Shown piece by piece: positions 33,978 to 42,428 of a stretch of 64,000 nt of DNA (position 1 is the first letter of the stretch; every line of letters begins with the position of its first letter). Position numbers and translations under genes: made by a program. The stretch is from Halobaculum sp. MBLA0143 (lineage in GTDB: Archaea; Halobacteriota; Halobacteria; Halobacteriales; Haloferacaceae). The notes beneath the pieces are model-generated. The model had not been told where the DNA came from, ran no database searches, and saw only the letters and a program-made list of their open reading frames with translations. Where the stretch lies: NCBI RefSeq assembly GCF_041361465.1, contig NZ_JBGKAC010000001.1, positions 2,294,001 to 2,358,000 of the forward strand, in the 5' to 3' direction.

Positions 33978-35762
33978 CTAAGACAGGACCTGCGGCCCGA
34001 ACATGATGAGCAACAGCGACGCGAGCATCACCAGTCCGACGGAGGTGGTGACCGTCCGGACGAGCCGTTCTCTGTTGCCGACCGGGAGTCGGGAGACGAC
34101 ACCCTCGACGACCATCCGGAGGATGCGCCCGCCGTCGAGTGGGTAGCCGGGGATACAGTTGAACACCCCCAGTTGGAGGTTGACCCAGGCCGTCCAGAAC
34201 AAGACGTTCGCGGCCAGGAACACCGGCGTCTCGCCCGCGGCCGCGAGGGGGCCGGTCACGTCGTAGAAGTTGGCCACGTCGCCGTAGAACCCCGCGAAGT
34301 TGTACGGGAGGATGCCGATGGCGCCCGCCAACGGGAGCAGGAGCGTGGCGAAGACGAGCCCGAGCGCGCTGTCGACGAGCCCGGACAACGGGCCGGGCGG
34401 CGAGACGCTGCCGCCCAGCAGCGCGAGGTAGCTCTCGGCGGGGTACGTCCGGACGCCGACGTCGCCGACGACCAGTCCGGAGGTGCCACGGGCGACGCCG
34501 CCGAGCGTGGCGTCACCCTGTGGACCCTCCCCGAGCGTGACGGTGTAGTTCTGGAACTCCCCGTCGACGTACGCCCGCAGCGACACCGTCTCGTCGGGCG
34601 ACCGCTCGGCCAACGACGACGACAGCGCCGCGTCGCCGACGATCCGTCGTCCGTCCAGCCGGGTGACGACGAGCGAAGTGTTGGCGGGCGGTCCGTCACT
34701 CCCCGCGAGCGAGGCGGAACTGCTCTGCACGTACGCCCCGAGCGGCACGGTGAGGTTACCGGCGCTCGTCTCCAGCCGTGCGAGTTCGTGGCGAGCGGCC
34801 GCGTCCTCGAAGGCCGCCTCCGTCCGGACGGTCGTGCCGTTCACTGCCGACACTGTGATGGCTTCCCCGTCGCCCGCGACGGAGAAGCCGGCGGGATTAC
34901 CCGGGGAGGTGCCGATCACCACCACCCGGCGGTCGAGCGTCGTCGTCGTCTCTCCGTTCACACCGATCTCCACCGACGGGTCGCCGACGTCGTCTAAGGC
35001 GGCGTTCAGCTCGTCGGCGCCGTCGATCGGCCGGTCGCCGACGGCGGTGATCCGGTCGCCGGGGCCGATTCCGGCGTCGCTCGCGGCGGTGCCGGGGTAG
35101 ACGCCGGCGACGGCGACGCCCGGCGCGGCGGTGATCGCGCCGATCACCGGGCCGAACAGGAGTGCGTACGCGACGATCGTCACGGCGAAGTTGTTGGTCA
35201 CGCCGGCGGCGAACACGCGGTTGTTGGCGCCGCGGTCGATGTCCAGTCGGCCCTCCTCGCCGACCGGCTGGGCGAAGGCCCCGATGGGGACGATCGTGAA
35301 CAAGACGAGCCCGAGCGAGTCGAGGTCGACGCCCTCGACTCTGTACAGCAGTCCGTGGCCGGCCTCGTGGACGACGAGCGCGATCGCCAGCCCGGCGACG
35401 ATCTCCGGGGCGACGGCCAACGGGAGGAAGTCGTTGACACCGGGGACGAGCAGGAAGTTCGAGGGCTGGTTGGCGGTCGTAGCGGTCGGATTCTGGAGGG
35501 TGACGGCCGCCCCACGGAGGAGGAACAGGAACATCCCGGCCATCACGACGAGCGCGACGCCGACACCGAGGTTCGACCACGCCCGCCAGAACCGTCGGGG
35601 GCCGGCGACCCAGCCGAGGAACCGCCGACCGACGGTGGTGTGGAGCGTCGTCAGCGGCCCCTGGACCCGGACGGCGTCCGGGAGGTAGCCGCGCGTCGAC
35701 AGCGCGGTCGCGGCCGCAGAGTAGACCAACACGCCCGCGAGAACCCACAGCAGTGTGTTCAT
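33978..35762 (-). CDS. Site-2 protease with PDZ-like domain
   Basis: A 594-residue intramembrane metalloprotease. The zinc motif is in ALVVHEAGHGLLYRVEGVD, HEAGH being HExxH, and the second site is NCIPGYPLDGGRILRM near the C-terminus. Between them is a PDZ-like region (VYPGTAASDAGIGPGDRITAVGDRPI) followed by a long soluble insertion with beta-rich sequence. Transmembrane helices sit at both ends. It is distinct from the smaller M50 protein at 26.7 kb. The start MNTLLWVLAGVLVYSA begins with the first helix. Confidence 0.93.
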   Translation of the reverse strand: MNTLLWVLAGVLVYSAAATALSTRGYLPDAVRVQGPLTTLHTTVGRRFLGWVAGPRRFWRAWSNLGVGVALVVMAGMFLFLLRGAAVTLQNPTATTANQPSNFLLVPGVNDFLPLAVAPEIVAGLAIALVVHEAGHGLLYRVEGVDLDSLGLVLFTIVPIGAFAQPVGEEGRLDIDRGANNRVFAAGVTNNFAVTIVAYALLFGPVIGAITAAPGVAVAGVYPGTAASDAGIGPGDRITAVGDRPIDGADELNAALDDVGDPSVEIGVNGETTTTLDRRVVVIGTSPGNPAGFSVAGDGEAITVSAVNGTTVRTEAAFEDAAARHELARLETSAGNLTVPLGAYVQSSSASLAGSDGPPANTSLVVTRLDGRRIVGDAALSSSLAERSPDETVSLRAYVDGEFQNYTVTLGEGPQGDATLGGVARGTSGLVVGDVGVRTYPAESYLALLGGSVSPPGPLSGLVDSALGLVFATLLLPLAGAIGILPYNFAGFYGDVANFYDVTGPLAAAGETPVFLAANVLFWTAWVNLQLGVFNCIPGYPLDGGRILRMVVEGVVSRLPVGNRERLVRTVTTSVGLVMLASLLLIMFGPQVLS

Positions 35763-35863
35763 CTGTCGGAGACAGGCGGGCCGGCCAGAAATGGGTTCGG
35801 GTCCGCCATCGGCCAGCGACCTCACCGAACGATTGATACTCTGGTACCACTAACGAACGTTCG

Positions 35864-36367
35864 ATGGTGGAACTCCGGCACAGGAGGGAGGCCGGGCTCG
35901 CTGCCGTAGAGCAGGTGCCGACGCTCCGCGACCGGATCGTCACCCTGCCCGTGGAGTCTGTGGTGCCGAACCACTGGGAAGTCGGCTGTAAGGTCGTGAA
36001 GTTCAAGGACGAACTGCCGGCGGACGCGATCACGCTCCGTCGTCCCCGCCGGGCACAGGAACTGATCCTCACGACCGCCGGCACCGACGGCCGACTCACG
36101 CTCGGGGTCTACGAACACGACCGGACCCGCGGCCGTCGCACCCAGGTCGCCACCCGCGAACACGAAGAGGGGCGTGAGCTCCGGGAGACGCTGTACGAGG
36201 CGTTCACGGACGCCTGCCGGCAGGCAGCCCGGATCGACGGGCTGCCGCCGTCCGTCGCGGCCATCGAGGCACGCGACCCGGCAGTCGTCGTCGAGGGCGA
36301 ACGGGTCCACGCGAGTGAGGAGGAGGGGGTCGTCGGTCGGCTCCTCGGCCGGATCAAGTTCTACTGA
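35864..36367 (+). CDS. Conserved hypothetical protein
   Basis: A 167-residue soluble protein starting MVELRHRREAGLAAVE. A beta-rich core, VESVVPNHWEVGCKVVKFKDE and LILTTAGTDGRLTLGVYEHD, precedes a helical part (ELRETLYEAFTDACRQAAR). The C-terminus ends VVGRLLGRIKFY. There is no known motif. It overlaps the convergent gene by seven bases. Confidence 0.65.
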   Translation: MVELRHRREAGLAAVEQVPTLRDRIVTLPVESVVPNHWEVGCKVVKFKDELPADAITLRRPRRAQELILTTAGTDGRLTLGVYEHDRTRGRRTQVATREHEEGRELRETLYEAFTDACRQAARIDGLPPSVAAIEARDPAVVVEGERVHASEEEGVVGRLLGRIKFY

Positions 36368-36720
36368 TCCTCGTCGGGTCGCAGCCCACCCTGCGTCTTC
36401 ACCTGTACGATGTTCCGGACGTTCAGGTAGATCTCTTCGGGAGAGGTGTCCTCGTCGGGGTCGTACAGGTCCGACACGCGGTAGAGGATCGCGGCGACCT
36501 GTCTGGACTCCGAGGAGTCGCCGCGGATCTCGTCGGCGGTGGCCCGGATGATCTCGCGGCGACGGTCGGCGGAGACGGCGTCTACGCTGTCGGACACCGC
36601 ATCTGTGTCGTCGGAGGCAACGTCTGTGTCGTCGGGGACGACGGTGGCGTCGCGGTCGGTGTCGGGGTCGTCGCCTGGCACACGACCGGCTCCGGCGTCC
36701 GGCCCCGAGTGTGTTTCCAC
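36361..36720 (-). CDS. Conserved hypothetical protein with acidic N-terminus
   Basis: A 119-residue protein. Residues 1-50 are low-complexity Asp/Val/Ser; the rest is a helical domain (RREIIRATADEIRGDSSESRQVAAILYRVSDLYDPDED, then ISPEEIY-like LNVRNIV). The C-terminal block looks well conserved in character. Function not recognised. Confidence 0.65.
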   Translation of the reverse strand: METHSGPDAGAGRVPGDDPDTDRDATVVPDDTDVASDDTDAVSDSVDAVSADRRREIIRATADEIRGDSSESRQVAAILYRVSDLYDPDEDTSPEEIYLNVRNIVQVKTQGGLRPDEDQ

Positions 36721-36775
36721 TCGTGGCGGCGGGCAGACGCGGGAGTTATTCCCACCGAGACCCTGACAGGAGACG

Positions 36776-37879
36776 ATGGAGTACGTTCAGGAACGGATCA
36801 CCACGCTCCACGACCTGCGGGAGGCCGACCGGAGCGTCTCGGCGGATCGGGCGGCCGTGGTGGTCCCGATGACGGAGCGGGAGTACGCGGGGCTGGCGGC
36901 AGAACGGGTGTTGTCGGAACTGGCGGCGCTGGACCCCGGGCGAGTGGTGGTGCCGTTGCGGGCGAGCGCGGAGGCAGTGCCGGAGTTCCGGTCGTGGCTC
37001 GACGGGTTCGACCTGGAACTGGAGACCGTGTGGTGTGACGGGCCACGGGTGGCGGAGCTGCTGTCGGAGGCCGGGCTGGACGGGCCTCGTGGGAAGGGGC
37101 GAGACGTGTGGCTGGCGCTGGGGGTGGCGCTGTCGACGGACGCAGAGCAGATCGTCCTCCACGACGCCGACACGGAGACGTACGACCGGTCGTACGTCCG
37201 GCGGCTGTTGGCGCCGTTGGTGACCGACGGCGGCTTCTCGTTCTCGAAGGGGTACTACGCTCGCGTCGAGGACGACGGGCTGTACGGCCGGCTGTTCCGG
37301 TTGTTCTACACGCCGTTGGTCCGGACGCTCCGGGAGGCACACGGCGGGTCGTTCCTGGCGTACCTGGACGCCTTCCGGTACGCACTCGCGGGGGAGTTCG
37401 CCGCCACCAGAGAGGTGGCCGCAGGGCTGCGGGTCCAACGCCAGTGGGGACTGGAGGTCGGGACGCTGGCGGACGCGTACGACGCCGTCGGGTCGGACGG
37501 AACCGCACAGGTCGACCTGGGGAGCTACTCCCACGACCACCGTGCGGTGTCCGGCTCGACCGGACTCGCGGAGATGAGCGAGTCCGTCGGCGGGACGCTG
37601 CTGCGGGCGGTAGAGGAACACGGGGTGACGCCGACGTACGACACGTTGTCGGCGCGCTACCGGGAGACGGCGGAGACGCTCGTCCGGTCGTACGCCGCCG
37701 ACGCCGGCTTCAACGGGCTGCCGTTCGACCGCGCCGGAGAGCTGGAGCAGGTTGCGGCGTACGCGGACGCCATCCGGGAGCCGGGGGCGGACACCCGGCT
37801 GCCGCCGTGGCGCGAGGCGGCCGTGGAGCCGACGGCAGTCGCGGCCGCGGCGCGGGCGGACGCCGCAGAGCTGTCGTGA
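36776..37879 (+). CDS. GpgS-like glycosyltransferase (GT-A fold)
   Basis: A 367-residue enzyme resembling glucosyl-3-phosphoglycerate synthases. Visible family features are GPRGKGRDVWLALGVAL, the metal-binding VLHDADTETYDRSYV (DAD equals DxD), FSFSKGYYARVEDDGLYGR and FGLE-type QWGLEVGTLADAY. The putative product would be a precursor of glucosylglycerate, a compatible solute, if the substrates match the family; that is inference from similarity. No phosphatase partner is adjacent. Confidence 0.88.
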   Translation: MEYVQERITTLHDLREADRSVSADRAAVVVPMTEREYAGLAAERVLSELAALDPGRVVVPLRASAEAVPEFRSWLDGFDLELETVWCDGPRVAELLSEAGLDGPRGKGRDVWLALGVALSTDAEQIVLHDADTETYDRSYVRRLLAPLVTDGGFSFSKGYYARVEDDGLYGRLFRLFYTPLVRTLREAHGGSFLAYLDAFRYALAGEFAATREVAAGLRVQRQWGLEVGTLADAYDAVGSDGTAQVDLGSYSHDHRAVSGSTGLAEMSESVGGTLLRAVEEHGVTPTYDTLSARYRETAETLVRSYAADAGFNGLPFDRAGELEQVAAYADAIREPGADTRLPPWREAAVEPTAVAAAARADAAELS

Positions 37880-37924
37880 GTCGGCCGTCCCCCACGCGTC
37901 GGGAGACGACTCCGCTCCGGTACG

Positions 37925-37932
37925 TTTAATTA
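37925..37932 (+). promoter_or_regulatory. TATA box of the LSm-L37e operon
   Basis: TTTAATTA is centred about 28 nt before the ATG at 37955, supporting a leaderless transcript. Confidence 0.6.
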
Positions 37933-37954
37933 CGCTCGTAGTGACAGTGCCAGT

Positions 37955-38167
37955 ATGAGCGGGCGACCACTCGACGTGTTGGAAGAGGCGTTAGAAGCTG
38001 TCGTGACGGTGCGACTGAAGGACGGGAGCGCTCGGTCCGGCCTGTTGTCGGGTTACGACCAGCACATGAACGTCGTCTTGGAACCGCACGAGGCCAGCGG
38101 CGGGGACGAGGCAGTCGAAGACACAACGATTATCCGTGGCGACAACGTCGTTTCGATCAATCTATGA
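37955..38167 (+). CDS. LSm (Sm-like) RNA-binding protein
   Basis: A 70-residue protein with the whole Sm fold. The Sm1 motif is [27 protein letters not shown] and Sm2 is [12 protein letters not shown]. Archaeal LSm proteins form heptameric rings that bind U-rich RNA. The stop codon overlaps the start of L37e (ATGA), a widespread archaeal gene pair. Confidence 0.95.
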   Translation: MSGRPLDVLEEALEAVVTVRLKDGSARSGLLSGYDQHMNVVLEPHEASGGDEAVEDTTIIRGDNVVSINL

Positions 38168-38340
38168 CCGGCGCAGGGACGCCTTCCCAGGGGAAGAAGA
38201 ACACCACGACGCACGTGAAGTGTCGACGGTGTGGCGAGAAGTCCTACCACGTCAAGAAGAAGGTGTGCTCGTCGTGTGGCTTCGGCGACTCGGCGAAGCG
38301 CCGCGACTACGAGTGGGAGTCGAAGACCGGCGACAACTGA
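38164..38340 (+). CDS. rpl37e: Ribosomal protein L37e
   Basis: A 58-residue large-subunit protein. It starts [20 protein letters not shown] and contains the zinc ribbon CRRCG...CSSCG (C-x2-C-x14-C-x2-C) between residues about 20 and 40. The C-terminus is [15 protein letters not shown]. Its start overlaps the LSm stop, so it is translationally coupled. Confidence 0.96.
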   Translation: MTGAGTPSQGKKNTTTHVKCRRCGEKSYHVKKKVCSSCGFGDSAKRRDYEWESKTGDN

Positions 38341-38349
38341 CGCGGTCTC

Positions 38350-38502
38350 TCACTCCGACTCAAGCCACTCGTCTAGCAGTTCTCTGATCGCCGCCGCCCT
38401 GTTGTCGCGGTGATCACGGAACGCCTTACGATCGATCTCCTCCAGTTCCGACTCCGTCAGTTCCACCGTCACCTCTTCCATGTCCAGCAGGTCGCCGTTC
38501 AT
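38350..38502 (-). CDS. Small ribbon-helix-helix-like protein
   Basis: A 50-residue protein (MNGDLLDMEEVTVELTESEL...). The pattern EEVTVELTESELEEIDRKAF, then NRAAAIRELLDEWLE, is that of a ribbon-helix-helix DNA-binding protein: a beta strand followed by two helices. A later in-frame ATG would give MEEVTVEL. It converges with L37e and is divergent from the CHAT gene, so it could regulate the latter. Antitoxins often look like this, but no toxin is adjacent. Confidence 0.75.
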   Translation of the reverse strand: MNGDLLDMEEVTVELTESELEEIDRKAFRDHRDNRAAAIRELLDEWLESE

Positions 38503-38616
38503 CACTCCCGAGTAGTGGCTCGGGGATCAAATACACCAGTCAGACGACCGTCTTCCGGGCGTCAGACCCGCGTCACGCGGGCGAAGTTTCTTCTCTGCCC
38601 GAGTGGATTAACGACC

Positions 38617-40806
38617 GTGCGGATACACCGAACGGACAGCGTGGGGGTGGAAGAGCACGAGAACGGGTTCCGTGTCACGGACGTGGCCAACAACACGGTA
38701 CGGGTGTCCGGGGAGTCGTGGACGAGTGGGGTGGAGGCGCCGTCGGTGACAGAAGCGCTCGCGACCGTCGACACCGGGCCGGCGGAGCCGGCGACGACGC
38801 TAGGCGTGGAGACGGAGGAGCTGTCGTTCCCGCCCGTGTACGCCGTCGCCACGCCGGTCGACCGGGTGGCGCCGACGGAGTTCGGGGGGGACGCTCGGCG
38901 GCGAGAGCTCCCGCCGGACGACTACCTCCTGCGTGTCGAGGCGAGCGTGCGGTTGTTCTTGCGGGTGCAGGGAGCGCCGACGCTCCGGCGGGAGAACGCC
39001 GAGGGGTTGTGGGTGTCGTTCCCGGAACCGACGCGGGTCGGCATCGCCGTCGACAGCCACGTCGACCCGCCGGGGGAGACGGTCGTCGTGCCGGAGACGC
39101 CGGGGGGCGTAGCGACCGCGTTGTCGACACTCCACGGCGCCGTCGAGACCACCACGCCGGACCGGACCTGGCCGACGAAGCGCAACCGACCGCCGTCGAT
39201 CAGGTTCGGGGCGGAGACGCACGTCCCCGAGACCGTCGACGACGGACGAGAGTCGACGGAGGTGGTGTACCACGCGCCGCCGTCGTTGGACGCGCTCGTG
39301 CCGGCGGCGTCGTTGATCCACTACCTGGGCGCCTCCGTCAAGGTGGCCGAAGGGGTGGAGCCGGCCCTGGAGCTGCCCGAGCGGTGGGTGTCGCTGTCGG
39401 ACCACGCCGCGGACGGCGCCGTCGACACGGCCGCGAGCGCGTTGCTGCGGCGGTGTTTCTACCTCGACTGTGTCGCCCGCGGTGCCGGACCACACGGCGG
39501 TCCGTTGTCGGTGGCGGACACGTTCGACACGCTCGGGCTGGACCCCGTCGAGCTGTACGAGACGCCGTTGGCGGCCCGGGTGCGCCGGTACCTCGACGTC
39601 GACTTCGACGCCGTCACCGACCGGTTCCCGGAGTGGCACCTCTCCGTCGCCGTCGAGCCGACGTACGAACACGCTGCCGTGTTGCCGCACCTCGTCTCCG
39701 AGCTGCCGTTCCTCCCGGAGCCGGACGCGCGAGACCTCGCCAAGAAGGAATGGATGGCGCTGTCGCTGACCGGCGGCTCGGACGGCGGGCTCCGCGGTGA
39801 ACGGACCGGTCCAAACGAGAGCCCGACGCCCGGGGCCGGCGGGCGCGAGGTGTCGAACGTGGACTTGGTCGACCCGAACGAGGGGCCCGGACGCACCCAC
39901 GGCTGGCTCGCGGAGGGGGTGCCAGTCGGCGCGTACAAGGCGCTGCCGGCGGCGTACGCCAACCGCGACCAGTACCTCGACGAACCGGACGACGCGCTGT
40001 CCGTCACGGCGGTCGTCAACGACACGGAGATGATGAGCCGTCTGCTGCGGCCGGACGGGCCCGGACTCCACGACGAACGGCAGGCGTCCGTCGCCCACTA
40101 CGCCCGTCGGGAGGAGGCGCTCAACGTGGACGTGACCGTCGAGGAGAACCTCTCGGCGCCGGAGCTGGCACAGGTGTTCGGGTCCCGCAACGACCTCGTC
40201 CACTTCCTGGGTCACCACGACGAGGAGGGGCTGGACTGTGCCGGGGGGTACCTCCACCCGGACAGCGTCGACAAGTCCCGGACGGAGACGTTCTTCCTCA
40301 ACGCCTGTGGGTCGTACCCGTTCGGCCAGGCGCTCGTCCGGAAGGGCTCCGTCGTCGGCGGCGTCACCTTCGAGTCCGTCCTCGACGACGACGCCTTCGA
40401 GGTGGGCTCCACCTTCGCCGGGCTGATGACCCTGGGGTACACCGTCTCCCGCGCGCTGGCGATTGCCAGCCAGAAGTCGATCGCGCCGAAGGACTACGCC
40501 GTCGTCGGCGACGGCACACACCGGGTGATGCAGTCGGACGCGCTCGTTCCGCCCGAGATGCAGGTGTTCGAGACGGAGGGCGGAGAGTACGAGATTGTGC
40601 GGAAGGCTGTCGACACTGGGATGTTGGGCGGAGAGCAACAGACTAGTTTCGATACGGGCGATGAATCTCTCCGTCTGGTCGGACAGACGAAAGTTTTCAG
40701 TGTTGATACTGGCGGACTACTCGAAATGTTGAGAACACAGAACTCGCCAGCAAGATTCGACGGTGAACTGCTCTGGCCCGACAAACTCACGCAGAGAATC
40801 GAGTGA
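38617..40806 (+). CDS. CHAT-domain (caspase-like) protein
   Basis: About 729 residues with a GTG start (VRIHRTDSVGVEE); a GTG at 38641 is an alternative. The N-terminal 450 residues are of unknown fold. The C-terminal part has the CHAT signature: VHFLGHHDEEGLDC with His533/His534, and FFLNACGSYPFGQALV with Cys564, followed by GSVVGGVTFESVLDDDAF and YTVSRALAIASQ. CHAT proteases of bacteria and archaea act in defence and regulated cell death, often with a companion substrate. The last 200 bp are less GC-rich. It is divergent from a ribbon-helix-helix gene and converges with a small membrane protein. Confidence 0.78.
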   Translation: MRIHRTDSVGVEEHENGFRVTDVANNTVRVSGESWTSGVEAPSVTEALATVDTGPAEPATTLGVETEELSFPPVYAVATPVDRVAPTEFGGDARRRELPPDDYLLRVEASVRLFLRVQGAPTLRRENAEGLWVSFPEPTRVGIAVDSHVDPPGETVVVPETPGGVATALSTLHGAVETTTPDRTWPTKRNRPPSIRFGAETHVPETVDDGRESTEVVYHAPPSLDALVPAASLIHYLGASVKVAEGVEPALELPERWVSLSDHAADGAVDTAASALLRRCFYLDCVARGAGPHGGPLSVADTFDTLGLDPVELYETPLAARVRRYLDVDFDAVTDRFPEWHLSVAVEPTYEHAAVLPHLVSELPFLPEPDARDLAKKEWMALSLTGGSDGGLRGERTGPNESPTPGAGGREVSNVDLVDPNEGPGRTHGWLAEGVPVGAYKALPAAYANRDQYLDEPDDALSVTAVVNDTEMMSRLLRPDGPGLHDERQASVAHYARREEALNVDVTVEENLSAPELAQVFGSRNDLVHFLGHHDEEGLDCAGGYLHPDSVDKSRTETFFLNACGSYPFGQALVRKGSVVGGVTFESVLDDDAFEVGSTFAGLMTLGYTVSRALAIASQKSIAPKDYAVVGDGTHRVMQSDALVPPEMQVFETEGGEYEIVRKAVDTGMLGGEQQTSFDTGDESLRLVGQTKVFSVDTGGLLEMLRTQNSPARFDGELLWPDKLTQRIE

Positions 40807-40809
40807 TCG

Positions 40810-41061
40810 TTACGGGCCAGGGTTGGTGACAGTGTGTTCGCCCGTTGTACTCACTCTATCTCTCACCTCTTCCCCAGCATCCCAGATCAGATCGAGAGTA
40901 TCAAACCCACCAGACGCCACCTCGCCGGCAGCGGCAGCGGACCCCTGGAGCGCGACGAGTACGACGAGCGCCAGGAGCGCGGCGAGGAGACGTGGGTGTG
41001 TGGTGAGCAGACGCGATGCGTGGCTCTTCAGTGTCGACCGTGCACTACGCGCGAGCGGCAT
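40810..41061 (-). CDS. Small secreted or membrane protein (DUF7503-like)
   Basis: An 83-residue protein starting MPLARSARSTLKSHASRLL. One hydrophobic helix (LLAALLALVVLVALQGSAAAA) resembles a signal or membrane anchor, with the HPR pattern of small haloarchaeal proteins (TTHPRLLAALLAL). The C-terminal segment is acidic and short, ending in NPGP. A longer start at 41190 is basic and unlikely. It lies directly after the CHAT gene, convergent with a gap of three bases. Confidence 0.65.
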   Translation of the reverse strand: MPLARSARSTLKSHASRLLTTHPRLLAALLALVVLVALQGSAAAAGEVASGGFDTLDLIWDAGEEVRDRVSTTGEHTVTNPGP

Positions 41062-41204
41062 ACCGGTTCGTTGTGAATCTGTACCATTAAACCTGTCTAC
41101 GGTGAAATCGATCTCCCCGCGAGAGGAGGCTACACGCGGACGTAGGGTTTTTCGGGTGGGTTCGATAGGATTAAGTTGGCAGGCAATCATTAGTGTGACA
41201 TAAC

Positions 41205-42041
41205 ATGTCGACCGAACTGGAAGCGGAGCTTCAGGGAAGCGATCCTACAGCGGTGCTCCGGGAGTTCCTCTCGGAGGCGGCACCGTCGTCGGTGTACCAC
41301 CTCGTCGACCTGCCGTGGCCGTACATCGCGTCACTGACCGAGGCAGCCACCGAGTTCGACCCGGCAGAGCTGCCGGAGCTGCGGCTGTTGGGCCGTCGAG
41401 AGACCCTCGTGAGCCTGCGTCAGAGCTTCTTGGGGGCTGCACGCGCCGCGAACCTCGTCGAGGCCGACCGGCTGGCCGTCCGCGAACGGGAGCCGACCGG
41501 CGACACGCCCCTGATCGTCGGGGAAGAACGTGTCCACGTGCCGCTCCTGTTGGACGGCACCGGTGCCGCAGTCGTCGCCACGCGTGGCTCGTTCGCAGAA
41601 CAGGCCGGCGAGTCGGTCGCGAGCGCCTGGGAGGGCGGCGAGCCGTTCTCGCTGCGGACGCCGGCGCTGGAGCGCATCCGCGACACGATGGCGTCCGACC
41701 TGGGGTCGGGGCTCAAGGAGGACTTCGACCAGAGTCTCGCGCGCGCCGCGACGCAGCGCGACCCCGGCGACTTCGAGCCGGTGACGGCCGCCGTCGTCGT
41801 CGCCGCCGCCAACGGGACGCTCCACTACGACCTCAGCCGCTGGGGGGAGTCCGTCGGCCTGGCGTCGAAGGCCACCTTCTCCCGCCGGAAGGGCGAACTG
41901 GAGGACATGGACGTCATCACGACGGAGAAGGTACCCGTGGAGATGGGCCGCCCGCGCCAACGGCTCCACCTCACCGACGAGTACGACAGCAAGCTAGGCG
42001 ATCACGGCGTCGACGAACTCGTCGCCCGTATCGCCGGCTGA
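41205..42041 (+). CDS. TbsP-like transcriptional regulator
   Basis: A 278-residue protein. The first 200 residues form a sensor-like domain (SSVYHLVDLPWPYIASLTEAATEFD...LIVGEERVHVPLLL). The C-terminus has a winged-helix pattern: LSRWGESVGLASKATFSRRKGELEDMDVI, then GRPRQRLHL. The same C-terminal signature occurs in the regulator at 54365. I recall the family as TbsP (DUF5821), linked to glucose-dependent regulation in Haloferax. It is divergent from the small secreted gene. Confidence 0.78.
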   Translation: MSTELEAELQGSDPTAVLREFLSEAAPSSVYHLVDLPWPYIASLTEAATEFDPAELPELRLLGRRETLVSLRQSFLGAARAANLVEADRLAVREREPTGDTPLIVGEERVHVPLLLDGTGAAVVATRGSFAEQAGESVASAWEGGEPFSLRTPALERIRDTMASDLGSGLKEDFDQSLARAATQRDPGDFEPVTAAVVVAAANGTLHYDLSRWGESVGLASKATFSRRKGELEDMDVITTEKVPVEMGRPRQRLHLTDEYDSKLGDHGVDELVARIAG

Positions 42042-42187
42042 GCCGACACCGAGCGACCTCGGCGGTCTCGACTGGGGCGACGCGGCGGTGTGACGCCGCG
42101 TGTTCAGACTACCACCACACGAACGGTCGCGTCTGTTCGGGGCGACGCGACCCTACGCGGTCTCCTCTCCCACGGCCTCGCGGTCTC

Positions 42188-42225
42188 GACGACACCGTAG
42201 TCGCTACTCTGGCGACGGTGTCGTC
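42188..42225. repeat. 11-bp inverted repeat
   Basis: GACGACACCGT at 42188-42198 is the exact reverse complement of ACGGTGTCGTC at 42215-42225, with a 16-nt loop. It lies 147 nt after the TbsP-like gene and before the tandem repeats. It may be a terminator-like hairpin or a protein-binding site. Confidence 0.75.
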
Positions 42226-42250
42226 CGGCTCGAGGGTGCGGTCCTCGACC

Positions 42251-42425
42251 GACTCGTGGGTAGCAATCTTCGGCCAACTCGTCTCTAGCGGTCTCCGACC
42301 GACTCGTCTCTAGCGGTCCCCGACCGACTCGTCTCTAGCGGTCCCCGACCGACTCGTCTCCAGCGGTCTCCGACCGACTCGTCTCCAGCGGTCTCCGACC
42401 GACTCGTCTCTAGCGGTCCCCGACC
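42251..42425. repeat. 25-bp tandem repeat array, decaying with distance
   Basis: Five close copies run from 42301 to 42425 in 25-bp steps; a sixth (42276-42300) and a diverged seventh (42251-42275) precede them. Copies 42351-42400 share two C/T differences from the others. The array ends at the stop codon of the minus-strand gene (42429), and GACTC at 42426 starts a further partial copy. No gene lies in this 387-bp space. Confidence 0.88.
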
Positions 42426-42428
42426 GAC

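Noticed and set aside
38410-38616. N-terminal extension of the CHAT protein
   Set aside because: It overlaps the small RHH gene on the other strand, and the sequence is basic and unlike the rest.
42251-42425. CRISPR array
   Set aside because: Units are contiguous 25-bp repeats with no spacers and no cas genes nearby.
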